Shown here piece after piece: positions 35,566-44,953 of a stretch of DNA of 64,000 nt (the stretch's first letter is position 1; the number at the start of each line of letters is the position of its first letter). The translations under genes were made by a program, and so were the position numbers. Source of the DNA: Candidatus Zhuqueibacterota bacterium (GTDB lineage: Bacteria > Zhuqueibacterota > Zhuqueibacteria > Zhuqueibacterales > Geothermadaptataceae); the NCBI GenBank assembly GCA_030950365.1, contig JAUZRQ010000014.1, positions 62,001 to 126,000 of the forward strand, written 5' to 3'. The notes beneath the pieces were generated by a model, which did not search any database, was not told where the DNA came from, and worked only from the letters and a program-made list of their open reading frames with translations.

Positions 35566-36351
35566 TCAATCGATCGGATTGGGATTAGCCAGAAAGCTGC
35601 CGACCATGAGAACCATGATGAGAACTAGGGCGCAACAGAAAATAATGGGCAACAAAAAGGCAAACACTGCCCGGCCTGTTGTGGTCTCGTGTACCTCTTT
35701 AAATCCGATGATAATCAACACTACACTCCAGATCATGGCTATAAACTGCCCCAGGATCGGGATGACCAGAAGCAATTGGGAGCTCTCGCTATAGGCTAAA
35801 ACCCGAAAGGTGGCGGCCATTCCGTTTTTGGCCCCACCCACGATGACCAGACACAGATGGTAAATCAACGTACCAATGAACAACCCCAGCAAGGTCAGCA
35901 GCGGTACCAGTAGCAACTGTTGTGCCCCGGTCGCGGCAACCAACTGTTCGAGCACCGGCGAAACGTCGCCAAACCGCTCTACCAATCGGTTGACAATCAG
36001 TTGCTGCCAAAATAAATTGAACGACTGGCCCATGACAATCAGAATAAAAGCATATAGCAGCGCGGGACCGGCGCTGCCGTCCACGCGCATATTACGGAAA
36101 AATTCACCTGGCTGAAACATCGATTGTGACCAGGTGCGGGTCAACCGTTGTACGAAACTCCATTCATCAGTGCTATCTTCCCACGGGATGCCTGCCCGTT
36201 CCAATGGCTCCTCTGCAGGCTCTGGCGCGCCTACAGTCTTCGACCGGTGCTCGACCTCTTCAAGATCGGTTCCACAATACGGGCAAAACTGCGCTTGCAA
36301 ATCTTCCGGTAATGCTTTTGAACAGGCCGGGCACGTGCGGAATTCGGTCAA
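35566..36351 (-). CDS. Zinc-ribbon and Yip1-like membrane protein
   Basis: The start is proposed at the TTG at 36351, with GAGGGA upstream; a longer TTG start at 36393 would touch the receiver gene and has no ribosome site. The 261-aa protein opens with a zinc ribbon (CPAC and CPYC within the first 35 residues), has a Pro/Glu-rich linker, and then a Yip1-type domain of about five membrane helices (YAFILIVMGQSFNLFWQQL to the C-terminus). Bacterial Yip1 proteins have no settled function. It probably forms an operon with the receiver gene upstream and DUF2752 downstream. Confidence 0.78.
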   Translation of the reverse strand: MTEFRTCPACSKALPEDLQAQFCPYCGTDLEEVEHRSKTVGAPEPAEEPLERAGIPWEDSTDEWSFVQRLTRTWSQSMFQPGEFFRNMRVDGSAGPALLYAFILIVMGQSFNLFWQQLIVNRLVERFGDVSPVLEQLVAATGAQQLLLVPLLTLLGLFIGTLIYHLCLVIVGGAKNGMAATFRVLAYSESSQLLLVIPILGQFIAMIWSVVLIIIGFKEVHETTTGRAVFAFLLPIIFCCALVLIMVLMVGSFLANPNPID

Positions 36352-36389
36352 GATTTTCCCTCCTCTGCAACTCGTCGATCTGACTGTGT

Positions 36390-36767
36390 TCAAACGACGC
36401 GCGCTTTTGTCTTCACGGGTTTGAGTAACCGATGCACGGTCTGTACAAGATCGTCTAGATTCGAAGATTTCAGCAAATACGCATCCGCCGACCAGGTGTT
36501 GAAATCTTGCTTGTAAATGGCGTACGCGGTGTTAATGACAATACGCAAACGTTTGTTGCGGTTGAGCATCTCCTGCATATAATCCAGGCCGCTGCTTGCG
36601 CTCAGTTTGATATCAACGATCGCCAAATCGCACGGATACCGTTCCAGCAAATTCAAGGCCGTTTCGCCATCTCTGGCCACAACGACGGCAAAGCCTTCGT
36701 CCACCAAAACCTGCTGATACAGGTGACACAGGTTTTCTTCGTCCTCTAAAATGAGTATTCGTTTCAT
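36390..36767 (-). CDS. Stand-alone response-regulator receiver domain
   Basis: The start at 36767 has AGGGA eight bases upstream and gives a 125-aa receiver without the low-complexity extension of the longer frame. Conserved residues are the acidic pair in LEDEEN, the phospho-acceptor Asp in LAIVDIKL, Thr in VINTAYA and Lys in AYLLKSSN. There is no output domain, so it would act like CheY/Spo0F by protein contact. The partner kinase is not in the window. It lies upstream of the Yip1-like gene. Confidence 0.88.
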   Translation of the reverse strand: MKRILILEDEENLCHLYQQVLVDEGFAVVVARDGETALNLLERYPCDLAIVDIKLSASSGLDYMQEMLNRNKRLRIVINTAYAIYKQDFNTWSADAYLLKSSNLDDLVQTVHRLLKPVKTKARVV

Positions 36768-37317
36768 TGCCATGTCCCTGATGCTGTTTTTCGTCCCTGT
36801 CCCCCTGGATGATTTTTCTGCTCCGGGCACTCCGGGAGGCAGATCATAGCATAATATAAGCCAGCGTTGGCTTCAGTCCCACGCGAAACACCATTTCGTT
36901 GCATTCGCGGTGAGGATACATCGGTATGATCCCACAAACGCCAATCGCAGACAGTCGATGGTGCTTACGAACTTATCGCAACTGATGATACCAAAACAAC
37001 ATCAGTTCAGCGTCTGCAGCGATGATTACTCCTATGCCAGGTGATAAGCCGTATAGAAACTCGCGTGCCGGTTTCTTGCCTCCATGGAAGAACAATATCC
37101 AAAAGGTGGCCAATTCGTGTAACAGCCCCAATCGATTGCATTTCCGTTCTCCACAGAATCCAAACCAAAACTATAAAAAGTTTTCCAAAAAACAAACAAA
37201 AAAAGCCGCTTCTTACTCAAGAAGCGGCCTTTACCATTTCCGGGAGTCGCTTTAAGGCGTTGTGTCGCAAATCCTTCGTGCCGACCGTACCGGTGTTGCC
37301 TCACTGTGATGGATAGA
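36768..37317. other. Intergenic region between two receiver genes
   Basis: This 550-nt stretch contains, next to the left receiver gene, a candidate extended -10 promoter on the minus strand (TGC TATGAT, complement of 36843-36851), and on its right side the terminator of the second receiver gene. Short open frames at 37007-37316 are not supported by motifs or ribosome sites. Confidence 0.4.
37198..37231 (-). terminator. Intrinsic terminator of the degenerate receiver gene
   Basis: Read leftward, the stem GCCGCTTCTT/AAGAAGCGGC (37228-37219 with 37214-37205, 4-nt loop) is followed by seven consecutive pyrimidines, mostly T. It lies about 90 nt past the stop at 37318. Confidence 0.85.
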
Positions 37318-37707
37318 TCAGCTAAATACGGATTTCAAGCTTGGCAGAATTCGGTCCACGCTTTCAAGCACTTCATCTTCATGAATCGGTCGAAGTAAAA
37401 CGCCATCCCCTCCCACCTCGTGGACTTTTTCCAACATCTTGCGATCATTGCTTTGCATGATAGCAACGACCTTGAGGTCCTTGTACTTCTTTTTGATTTT
37501 TTGAATGGTCTTGAAAACTGTCTTTCCGTTTCCATTGAAACCACTATAATCGGCATCAATAAAAACAAGTTTTGGATTTTTCCTGCGAATCATCCGCATT
37601 AAGTTCGCTTCATCCTCAGCAATTTCAACACGGTAACGATCGCATAACGACAAATACATCCTCATCTGCGACTCCAGCTCCTCGTTCAGGATGATGATTC
37701 GGTTCAT
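37318..37707 (-). CDS. Degenerate stand-alone receiver domain
   Basis: The start at 37707 trims an unlikely 12-residue extension and leaves 129 aa with receiver fold order. The phospho-acceptor position is kept in LVFIDADYSG, but the first acidic pair is NEE (in IILNEELE) and the conserved Lys is replaced by Arg (LLRPIHEDE). The Thr/Ser position reads QSND. These changes suggest altered or no phosphorylation switching. It is a single-gene unit with its own terminator, about 900 nt upstream of the other receiver gene. Confidence 0.75.
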   Translation of the reverse strand: MNRIIILNEELESQMRMYLSLCDRYRVEIAEDEANLMRMIRRKNPKLVFIDADYSGFNGNGKTVFKTIQKIKKKYKDLKVVAIMQSNDRKMLEKVHEVGGDGVLLRPIHEDEVLESVDRILPSLKSVFS

Positions 37708-37814
37708 TGATGCCTGCCCAATGATAAGGTTTTTGGTTAACACGTACCGTTAGATTTTAGTGACATCATTCAGCGGATGCGGAACAGATTTTCACATTGA
37801 AGAAAAATTTTACA

Positions 37815-38663
37815 TTATAAAGGCTGGTTCAACAGGGTGGGAATTTCGGTGTCTTCCTCGATAAATCGATAGAATAGGCGCATGCCATAATACAGGCCCA
37901 CGCCTGCCGCAAGCAGGATCAACGGGTGCACGTGCCCATTCCAGAGAAACATATCGGTTTTTTCGTCGGACAGGTTGTTGGCCACCAGCGCCAGACCGTT
38001 GTTTACGGCATGCACGATGGCACTCGGAAAAATCGACTGGCTTTTCCAGGCCAGCACGCCCAGGAACACGCCAAGAATGGCAATGGGCACCACCCAATAG
38101 GGGTTAAAGTGGATGAGGCTGAAAATGATGGCCGTGGAAATAACCGCTCGTGTGATGTCCATGCGTTCTTCCAGGGCATTTTGCAGCATGCCCCGGAACA
38201 GCATTTCCTCGAACAGCCCCGCGATCACCACAAGGGTCATGATCAGCAGAATCCATTCCGGAATGCTGCCGGCAGTCAGGATGTCCTTGAGCAATTCAGA
38301 AGAAAACAGCGATTCCAGCTCATTGGGCAGAGGCAGAATCAGGTGGGTCAGCCGCTCGATTTCATCGCCGATGATGGCCAATGCCAGGCCAATGAACACG
38401 CTCAGCGCCAGCACCCGAGCGCTGACGGGCCGCAGGCGCAAGACTAGTGGTAAGGGGTAACCTCGCCGCCTGAGCAACATCACGGCAGGCACAATCATAA
38501 ACAGTTCGGTAAGAAAAAGGCTCCATTTGCTCTGTGGATCGAATCCAAACACAAGGCGCAAAAACGGGACAAATAGAATCGACAGGAAAAAAGTCAGCGC
38601 CAGAATCGCGAAGGCTTCGCCCGGCGATGGATACAATTTCGGTTGATCGTTGTATTGCTCCAT
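37815..38663 (-). CDS. CPBP-family intramembrane metalloprotease
   Basis: The 282-aa polytopic membrane protein has the Abi/CPBP motifs EEMLFRG (about 160-166), FSLIHFNP and a C-terminal HAVNN. The Glu-Glu, Arg and His residues form the glutamate-dependent protease site. Members process CAAX-like or other membrane peptides, or protect against bacteriocins; the client here is unknown. It starts ten bases after the stop of the TrmH-type gene, so the two share an operon. Confidence 0.9.
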   Translation of the reverse strand: MEQYNDQPKLYPSPGEAFAILALTFFLSILFVPFLRLVFGFDPQSKWSLFLTELFMIVPAVMLLRRRGYPLPLVLRLRPVSARVLALSVFIGLALAIIGDEIERLTHLILPLPNELESLFSSELLKDILTAGSIPEWILLIMTLVVIAGLFEEMLFRGMLQNALEERMDITRAVISTAIIFSLIHFNPYWVVPIAILGVFLGVLAWKSQSIFPSAIVHAVNNGLALVANNLSDEKTDMFLWNGHVHPLILLAAGVGLYYGMRLFYRFIEEDTEIPTLLNQPL

Positions 38664-38672
38664 AAACGTTTT

Positions 38673-39467
38673 TTAGCTCCGTACCATTTCAGCCATGAGG
38701 ATCGCTGCTGCAATCGACACGTTGAGGGACTCCATTTTACCACGTTTAGGAATGACGATTTTATAATCGGCGTATTGCAAACACTCCTGCGAAAGCCCAC
38801 GCGCTTCTTCGCCGAGCAGCAACACCTTTTTCGGGGCATAGCGCAGGGTGGAATAGGGGAAGTCACCCTTCTGATCGGCGGCATAAAATACGGCTCCGCG
38901 CCGCCTGGCCTCGGCCAGAAAATCATAAAAATCGTCGAGTTCGTACACCGGAATATAAAATATGGCGCCCATGCTGGCGCGCAGTGCCTTAGGATTGCCC
39001 CACTCGACGCAATCCGGACCCAACACCACCGCGCTGGCGCCCAGCCACTCAGCGCAGCGAATGATAGTGCCCAGATTGCCGGGATCCTGCAGCCGTTCAA
39101 TGACCACAAACAGATTTTTGGCCGTTCGGTCCAAAAGTTCAATGGGCGAAAGTGGCCATCGCTTGATCCGCACCACTGCCAGAACGCCCTGGGTATTCAC
39201 CGTATCCGATAGCTTTTTGAACTCGGTACGCGAGATTTCAAACGCGCGGATGTTTTTATTTTTGACGATTTCGAGCAGGTCGCTCGCCAGCGGGCGTTCG
39301 TGGAAGTCCGGGGTGTACACCAGTTTCTCTACCACCCAATCGGAGCGCAATGCTTCGATGATCAGCCGGGGGCCTTCAACGAGGATTTTCTGTTCGGCCA
39401 GGCGAAACTTTTTCTGCTGCAGCCTGGCCAGCGTTTTTACGTCGCTCCGTGACAGCATGTCTTCCAT
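38673..39467 (-). CDS. TrmH/SpoU-family RNA ribose methyltransferase
   Basis: This SAM-dependent 2'-O-methyltransferase acts on rRNA or tRNA. The N-terminal substrate-binding part begins KTLARLQQKKFRLAEQKILVEG. Three SPOUT motifs follow: RLQDPGNLGTIIRCAEWLGA, LLLGEEARGLSQE and the trefoil-knot MESLNVSIAAAILMAEM. The length of 264 aa is normal. Whether it methylates 23S rRNA (RlmB-like) or tRNA is not clear. AGG precedes the ATG. Confidence 0.93.
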   Translation of the reverse strand: MEDMLSRSDVKTLARLQQKKFRLAEQKILVEGPRLIIEALRSDWVVEKLVYTPDFHERPLASDLLEIVKNKNIRAFEISRTEFKKLSDTVNTQGVLAVVRIKRWPLSPIELLDRTAKNLFVVIERLQDPGNLGTIIRCAEWLGASAVVLGPDCVEWGNPKALRASMGAIFYIPVYELDDFYDFLAEARRRGAVFYAADQKGDFPYSTLRYAPKKVLLLGEEARGLSQECLQYADYKIVIPKRGKMESLNVSIAAAILMAEMVRS

Positions 39468-39609
39468 GAAGTTCGCCTATTGCACATGCCGGGCTTTTTC
39501 ATTATGTACGAACAATTGCCCCCATTTTACAATGAAAATTTCCGCGGCCGGTCGTTTCTGCTCCAAATCGTGTTCAAGGTGCGGGGAGTTCCCCGCGTTT
39601 CGCAGCGAA

Positions 39610-40884
39610 TCAGCCTGGCTTTCCGAGCCGCGCTTCCAGCTCACCGACCAGAGAGTCGATCGCCACGGTTTCCTGCTCGCTGCTGCTCAAATTACGCAGC
39701 ACCACTTTTCTGGCCTGCAACTCATTTTCTCCCACAATCAGGGCGAAGCGCGCGCCGGAGCGGTTGGCTTCTTTCATCTGCGCTTTCAGGCTGCGGCCGA
39801 GAAAATCGTAATCCACCCGCAGGCCGCGCTGCCGCAATTGCCGCGCCGTTTGCACCGCCCACCGCCGGGCTTCCTCTCCCAGGGTGGCGATGAACACATC
39901 CGGCCCGCTGTCGAAATCCGACAGCAAATTTTCCTTTTCCAACACCATCAGCAGCCGCTCGATGCCAGCGGCAAATCCCACCGATGGCGTTGGCTTGCCG
40001 CCGAGCTCTTCGGCGAGCAGGTCGTAGCGACCACCGCCGCCGAGAGCGTTCTGCGCCCCCAGCGCTCCGCTAAGGATTTCGAATGCCGTGCGCGTGTAAT
40101 AATCCAGCCCACGCACCAGCCGGTGATCCACCTCAAAAGCGATACCCAGCCGGCTCAGCAAGGATTTCACCGCTTCGAAATGGGCATGACAGTCCTCGCA
40201 AAGGTGATCGATGATGAGCGGCGCTTCGGCGGTTTCTGCCCGGCAGCCCTCTTCCTTGCAATCCAGAATACGCAGCGGATTCTTATCGAACCGCTCCTGG
40301 CAGGAGCGGCACAGTTTGTCCAGCCGTGGCCGCAGATAATCTTTGAGGCGCTCCTTGTAGGGTGCCCGGCAGGTCGCATCGCCCACGCTGTTGATTTTCA
40401 GAGTGTATTTTTTCAGCCCGAGCTGCTCATAAATATCAACAGCCAGGGCAATGGTTTCCACATCGGCTTCCGGTGCGGCGGAACCGACCAGCTCGGCACC
40501 GAACTGGTGAAACTGGCGCAGACGCCCCGCCTGCGGGTTTTCTTGCCGGAACATCGGGCTGATGTAATACAGCTTGTGCACCGGCTTTTTTTCACCCAGG
40601 CTGTGCTCAATGAACGCCCGAATCACCGGCGCTGTGCCCTCCGGTTTCAGGGTCAGCGACTTCTTGCCACGATCGAGAAAGGTGTACATTTCCTTGGATA
40701 CGATGTCCGTCAACTGCCCGATGCCGCGCGCAAACAGAGCGGTTTCTTCGAAAATCGGCGTACGGATTTCATCGAAATTGTAGCGCTGCATGACCTCCTG
40801 CACCACGCCCTCGACATAGCGCCATTTGCGGGCATCCTGCGGCAGAATATCATGCGTTCCTTTAATGCGTTGAAACTTGGGCAT
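39610..40884 (-). CDS. hisS: Histidyl-tRNA synthetase
   Basis: HisS charges tRNA-His. The 424-aa class II synthetase has motif 1 near FDEIRTPIFEE, motif 2 YYISPMFRQENPQAGRLRQFHQFG, the His-specific VRGLDYYTRTAFEI, and motif 3 VGFAAGIERLL. The C-terminal anticodon domain follows. A Cys pair (CRSC, then DCKEEGC) in the insertion domain is a possible zinc site seen in many bacterial HisRS. It follows the PII-like gene by 8 nt, an uncommon neighbour for hisS. Confidence 0.97.
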   Translation of the reverse strand: MPKFQRIKGTHDILPQDARKWRYVEGVVQEVMQRYNFDEIRTPIFEETALFARGIGQLTDIVSKEMYTFLDRGKKSLTLKPEGTAPVIRAFIEHSLGEKKPVHKLYYISPMFRQENPQAGRLRQFHQFGAELVGSAAPEADVETIALAVDIYEQLGLKKYTLKINSVGDATCRAPYKERLKDYLRPRLDKLCRSCQERFDKNPLRILDCKEEGCRAETAEAPLIIDHLCEDCHAHFEAVKSLLSRLGIAFEVDHRLVRGLDYYTRTAFEILSGALGAQNALGGGGRYDLLAEELGGKPTPSVGFAAGIERLLMVLEKENLLSDFDSGPDVFIATLGEEARRWAVQTARQLRQRGLRVDYDFLGRSLKAQMKEANRSGARFALIVGENELQARKVVLRNLSSSEQETVAIDSLVGELEARLGKPG

Positions 40885-40892
40885 ACTCCGTC

Positions 40893-41231
40893 CTATTCGA
40901 TGCTGGGTGACAATCCTTTGACAAAATCCACCGGGATGGCAAACGCAATTCCGGTGCCCGGATTCTCCAGCGGTCCGATGATTTGCTCCACCGCGGTGAT
41001 CACATCCGGGATTTTCTCCTCTTCCACGAGGGTAAAGATGGTTTTGTTGAACGGTCGGTTGCCGGGCAAAAGGCTGCGCAAGCCAGCAAAAATCGGGATT
41101 TCGTAGGCCAGGATGCGGCCCATGCCCACGCTATCGATCACGGTGGCGCCGCGCAAACCCAGCTCCAAAAAGGCTTCCAGCACTTCGTCGAGATATTCCT
41201 CTTTATTCAAAATGATAAAAAGAAGCTTCAT
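40893..41231 (-). CDS. PII-like signalling protein
   Basis: The 112-aa protein has the PII-like ferredoxin fold pattern: MKLLFIILNKEEYLDEVLEAFLELGLRGATVID, then a variable loop, then TIFTLVEEEKIPDVITAVEQII and a PGTGIAFAIPV end. The Tyr-containing T-loop of GlnB is absent, so it probably senses another small molecule (as do CutA- and DUF190-type relatives). It is encoded between an EIIA-domain gene and hisS in one direction. GGGAA precedes the ATG. Confidence 0.75.
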   Translation of the reverse strand: MKLLFIILNKEEYLDEVLEAFLELGLRGATVIDSVGMGRILAYEIPIFAGLRSLLPGNRPFNKTIFTLVEEEKIPDVITAVEQIIGPLENPGTGIAFAIPVDFVKGLSPSIE

Positions 41232-41300
41232 ATAGATAATTCCCTGATTTTTTCCGCCTGCTGCCCTGAGCCCATTCCGATTGAACCATGCCTGTCCGGC

Positions 41301-41771
41301 TCACATCTCGAAATACTTGTCCTCTTCCTTCTGAATCTCCGAAAGCACGGCTTCAGGGCTGCCTGCTTGAATCAGGCGTTCGCGGAATTCCTTTTTGTGC
41401 ATCAATCGAGAGATACGGCTGAGTGCCTTCAAATGCGGGCCGGTTTTTCCAGGCGGGCCGATTAAAAGCCAGATGATCTGCACCGGTTTATTGTCAATAG
41501 CTTCGAAATCCACCGGCTCCGAGGCAATGCCCAGTGCAGCAACCAGATTAGGAGCTCCATCGCTCTTACCATGCGGAATCGCCACGCCGTCCCCAATACC
41601 GGTACTCATCACCGCTTCACGATCCAGAATGGCCTTGAGCACTTTTTCACGATCGTCAATTTTTTCCTTGGCCTTCAAAACATCAACGAGCTCTTCAATG
41701 ATCGCTTTCTTCTCTTTATTCTCCAGGGGGACTTTGATGGTTTCCTCTGATAAAATATCCACCAGTCTCAT
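41301..41771 (-). CDS. PTS EIIA domain protein (fructose/Ntr type)
   Basis: The start at 41771 has AGGAG seven bases upstream and opens the normal 156-aa domain; the frame further upstream is not protein-like. The phosphorylated His is in GVAIPHGKSDG (about residue 66), with IGDG before it and LIGPPGKTGPHLKALSRISRLM after, all EIIA-Fru/Ntr motifs. No EIIB/EIIC permease accompanies it, so a regulatory PtsN-like role is more likely than sugar transport. It is followed by the PII-like gene. Confidence 0.9.
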   Translation of the reverse strand: MRLVDILSEETIKVPLENKEKKAIIEELVDVLKAKEKIDDREKVLKAILDREAVMSTGIGDGVAIPHGKSDGAPNLVAALGIASEPVDFEAIDNKPVQIIWLLIGPPGKTGPHLKALSRISRLMHKKEFRERLIQAGSPEAVLSEIQKEEDKYFEM

Positions 41772-42322
41772 CCATGCACTCCTAATTAAAGGTGTTGCCG
41801 CGATCAATAGCGGATTGATCAGCATGTTTATGTACTGGCCATCGCAAAAGGCCTTTGCGTATTTGCCCGCAGCGTATGTCGGTTCGCGCCGCACACGCCC
41901 GCATGCTGGTTTTTGTGGCCCGGCAGCCCCTGCGATCGCCTGAATGATCAGGTACTTCGTTCGCAATATAAGCACAAATTCGGCTATACGGCGTTGTCGT
42001 CATGCCAGCGATCCTTGTTAGCCGCCTGCTATTGATACTGGCGAACAAAAGGACCCTAAACTTATTCATTTCAGGATTACTGGCATGGATAAACATGTAT
42101 TGTTCTATGGCGTTTTCGATTGGCTCCGGTTCCATTGAACTGCCAAAAAGCACAAAACAAATATTACAATATAATATTATCGGCTTCAATTGCAATTTAT
42201 TTCTTTATGGCCAATCCGCAAATCACTGCTGCGCATTTCACCGGCTCGTTGCACACGTGCCAGTGATAGTAAAGGCTCCTCGAAAGTGAAGAAAAATATC
42301 TGTTTTTAAAAAAGAGATGCCG
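41772..42322. other. Intergenic region with small dyad
   Basis: This 551-nt stretch lies between the EIIA gene and the YfhO gene, both leftward. A GATCAAT/ATTGATC dyad (41802-41808, 41814-41820) sits just upstream of the EIIA ribosome site. The central part is AT-rich around 42165-42182. No supported gene or T-run terminator is seen. Confidence 0.4.
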
Positions 42323-44893
42323 TCATATTGTATCCTTTTTTTGTTTGGCGCCGCGCACGCCCAGCACGATGCAGCCTGCAATTACCAGCAAACTCACCAG
42401 GCTGATCCACAAACCGGTGCGGAAGGCCCGGGAATTGTAGCGGAACTCGATGGTATGCGATCCCGGCGGCACGGCCACGGCCCGGAAGGCATGATTGGCC
42501 TGCAGAATCTTCACCTCTTTGCCATCGAGAAAGGCATGCCAGCCTGGCGGATAATAGGTATCGGACAGCAACAGCAATTGCGGTTTCTGTGTTTCGACTT
42601 TGATTTCGACGCGGTGGAGGCCATAATCGAGAATCTTGCTGGTGGCAAGACTGTCCGGCTCTGGCGTGAGGCCAGGCTCCTCGTACAGCACCACCTCCTT
42701 GCGCGGGTCAAACGACTCAGAGGTCAGGTAAATCAGCGCCTCTCGCGGCGAATTGAAGGTGCGGTATCCGCCAACCAGAAACGCCCGCGGCAGCACGCGC
42801 GTGTTTTCATAGATGTTCATGTTCACGGGTTGCCCACCGAGGAAGTAATTCACCCGGTTTCTCAGGATCAACGTCGGTTCTGGCAGCGGATAAGGTGAAA
42901 TCACATATTTGATGTTCAGAAAATCGATCAGGTTTTGATGGCTGATGCGCTGCCGCACATCCACTTTGTCCGGCTCGATCGGCTGTAAGCGACGCTGGGC
43001 GCCCTGGCCGACGATGCGGTAGTATTTCATCGCGTAATTGCGCTCGAGCTGGGTGACATCGAACAGGTCCTGAATCACCCGCGGCTTGGCCGCATGATAA
43101 CCACCGAGCGATTGAATGCCCTGGGCCGCCCAGCGGTTTTCGCCGAACAGGCTGCCCAGCGGCAGGATGCGGTACAGGGTCGTGTCTTGCTGCAAAAATC
43201 GCGTTATTTCATCGGCTTGCAAATAGCGATCCAGTTGCGCCTTAGAGGTCGGCTTGTTGAGCCGGAAGTCCACCGCCCAAAGGTCGGCCAGGGTGATGAT
43301 CAGCACACCAAGGCCAAACACCAACTCACGCAGCTGCCGCCGGATGGCCAGCGCTAACACGGTCAGGCCGCCGGCGAGCCACACGCTCACCAGCCACCCG
43401 TCCTGCAGCAGCATATCGAACCGGCGGCGGTCCAGCATGAGCTGATCGGATGGCGAATACTGATCGGGATAGAGTCCCTGCATCACTTTAAAAAATAAAT
43501 CACGGGCCACCGTGAGAATGAGCGCCAGGCCAATGATCACCGTCGCCGCCATGAACAGCCGGCCGCTCAGCCATTGCCGCTGTTTCGCGTCGCGGTTGGC
43601 GCGCACAAACGCCATCAGCCGCTGCAAACCAAATCCGGCCAGAATGGCCACGCTCATTTGCACCACGATTAAAATCATCACCGGCACGCGGAAGCGGTTG
43701 AAAAACGGCAACACGTTGTACAGCAACTTGTAAAGCAAGGCAAAATGCTTTCCAAACGAAATCAGCAGCGCCACAACCGCGACCACGGCCCAGAACAGCA
43801 CCGGCGCCTGCCTGCGATAAACCACGGCAAAAATCGCCAGCAGCAAAATGAGAATGCCCATGTAATTGGGGTAATCGGTGAACGGCATGGTGCCCCAGTA
43901 GGTTTGCCCACCAAATCCGAAAAACGAGGGATTAATGAAGGTGAGCATTTCCGCTGGAGAAAAGGACCAATTTGTGGCGTATTCGAATCCAACGCCCTTT
44001 TGCGCCGTGGCAGCGGCTGTGGCCAGCGCCGATTCGGAGCCACGGATGGAGTAGGGCATATATTCATAAATCGACAAATACAGCACCGCCGACAGGCCAA
44101 ATGCCAGCAGGCTCATCAAGGCGAATTTGCCGGTCATGGGAAGCACAGCCGTGGCCTCTCCCTTGCGAATCTTACGGATGGCATAGTACAGAAAATAACC
44201 GCCCAGCACCATCCAGGTGTAATACACGATCTGAACATGACCACGCTGAAACTGAATCCCGAGAATGAGCGCGGCAATGCCGAGATGCAGCATCCGGCCG
44301 CTCTTGAACAGCCGCTCGACCGCCCAGAGCGCCATAGGCATGTACACCGCGGTCATCATCTGTGAGCCATGCCCAAACACTTCCATGGTAATGAGATACG
44401 GCGTAAACATAAAGGCGACGCCACCGAGTAGGGCGGGCAGAAAATCCACCTTGAATTCGCGTAAATACAGATACACGCCGATGCCGGCAATCGGATAATG
44501 AATCACATGCTGAAGCAACGGCGGCAGGCTGATAATCTGATTGAGGAGGGTGAACAGGATATATGGCAAATAGACGAAAGGCGTGTAGATCAAACTGGCG
44601 AAACTCGGCATCCCCGCGAAAATGAAGGGCGTCCATAATGGATAGATACCATCGTCCCACAGCGCTTTTTTCAGCGGTGTGGCCAGCGCGGCCGGCGCCT
44701 GCAGATCCGGGCTGAAATAGATTTTGCCGCCGAAAATGATCTCGTGAAAGAAAATGGCCATTAAAAAAATGAAGATGCCCAGCGCGGTCCAGTCCGGATA
44801 CTGGGCCAGAGTCTCCACCAGCGGCTGCGAGCCTGAGGACGACGCCGGTTGAGCTGGTCGTGGGATTTTGCTTTTACGCTTCTTCTTTGCCAT
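42323..44893 (-). CDS. YfhO-family membrane glycosyltransferase-like protein
   Basis: The 856-aa protein has about 12-14 membrane helices and the YfhO pattern: an N-terminal GGKIYFSPDLQAP and LWTPFIFAGMPSFASLIYTP block, and a C-terminal periplasmic domain ending in YYPPGWHAFLDGKEVKI and GSHTIEFRYNS before a last helix. The fold is related to GT-C transferases that use lipid-linked sugars; in Firmicutes YfhO glycosylates lipoteichoic acid. GGAGGGAGG precedes the ATG. It is the last gene of the glycan operon, 60 nt after the flippase. Confidence 0.9.
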   Translation of the reverse strand: MAKKKRKSKIPRPAQPASSSGSQPLVETLAQYPDWTALGIFIFLMAIFFHEIIFGGKIYFSPDLQAPAALATPLKKALWDDGIYPLWTPFIFAGMPSFASLIYTPFVYLPYILFTLLNQIISLPPLLQHVIHYPIAGIGVYLYLREFKVDFLPALLGGVAFMFTPYLITMEVFGHGSQMMTAVYMPMALWAVERLFKSGRMLHLGIAALILGIQFQRGHVQIVYYTWMVLGGYFLYYAIRKIRKGEATAVLPMTGKFALMSLLAFGLSAVLYLSIYEYMPYSIRGSESALATAAATAQKGVGFEYATNWSFSPAEMLTFINPSFFGFGGQTYWGTMPFTDYPNYMGILILLLAIFAVVYRRQAPVLFWAVVAVVALLISFGKHFALLYKLLYNVLPFFNRFRVPVMILIVVQMSVAILAGFGLQRLMAFVRANRDAKQRQWLSGRLFMAATVIIGLALILTVARDLFFKVMQGLYPDQYSPSDQLMLDRRRFDMLLQDGWLVSVWLAGGLTVLALAIRRQLRELVFGLGVLIITLADLWAVDFRLNKPTSKAQLDRYLQADEITRFLQQDTTLYRILPLGSLFGENRWAAQGIQSLGGYHAAKPRVIQDLFDVTQLERNYAMKYYRIVGQGAQRRLQPIEPDKVDVRQRISHQNLIDFLNIKYVISPYPLPEPTLILRNRVNYFLGGQPVNMNIYENTRVLPRAFLVGGYRTFNSPREALIYLTSESFDPRKEVVLYEEPGLTPEPDSLATSKILDYGLHRVEIKVETQKPQLLLLSDTYYPPGWHAFLDGKEVKILQANHAFRAVAVPPGSHTIEFRYNSRAFRTGLWISLVSLLVIAGCIVLGVRGAKQKKDTI

Positions 44894-44953
44894 GGAGTTT
44901 CCTCCCTCCTGCTTCGGTGCGCGATTCCGGAGCGGAATCGCCGGAAAATCGAC

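Noticed and set aside
39581-39596. GCGGGGA/TCCCCGC hairpin between hisS and the TrmH-type gene
   Set aside because: The loop is two bases and no T-run follows on either strand, so it is not a convincing terminator.
38962-41106. Long rightward frame of 714 codons opposite the TrmH, hisS and PII-like genes
   Set aside because: It runs antisense to three well-supported genes, has composition typical of a mirrored frame (His/Gln/Arg rich) and no domain.
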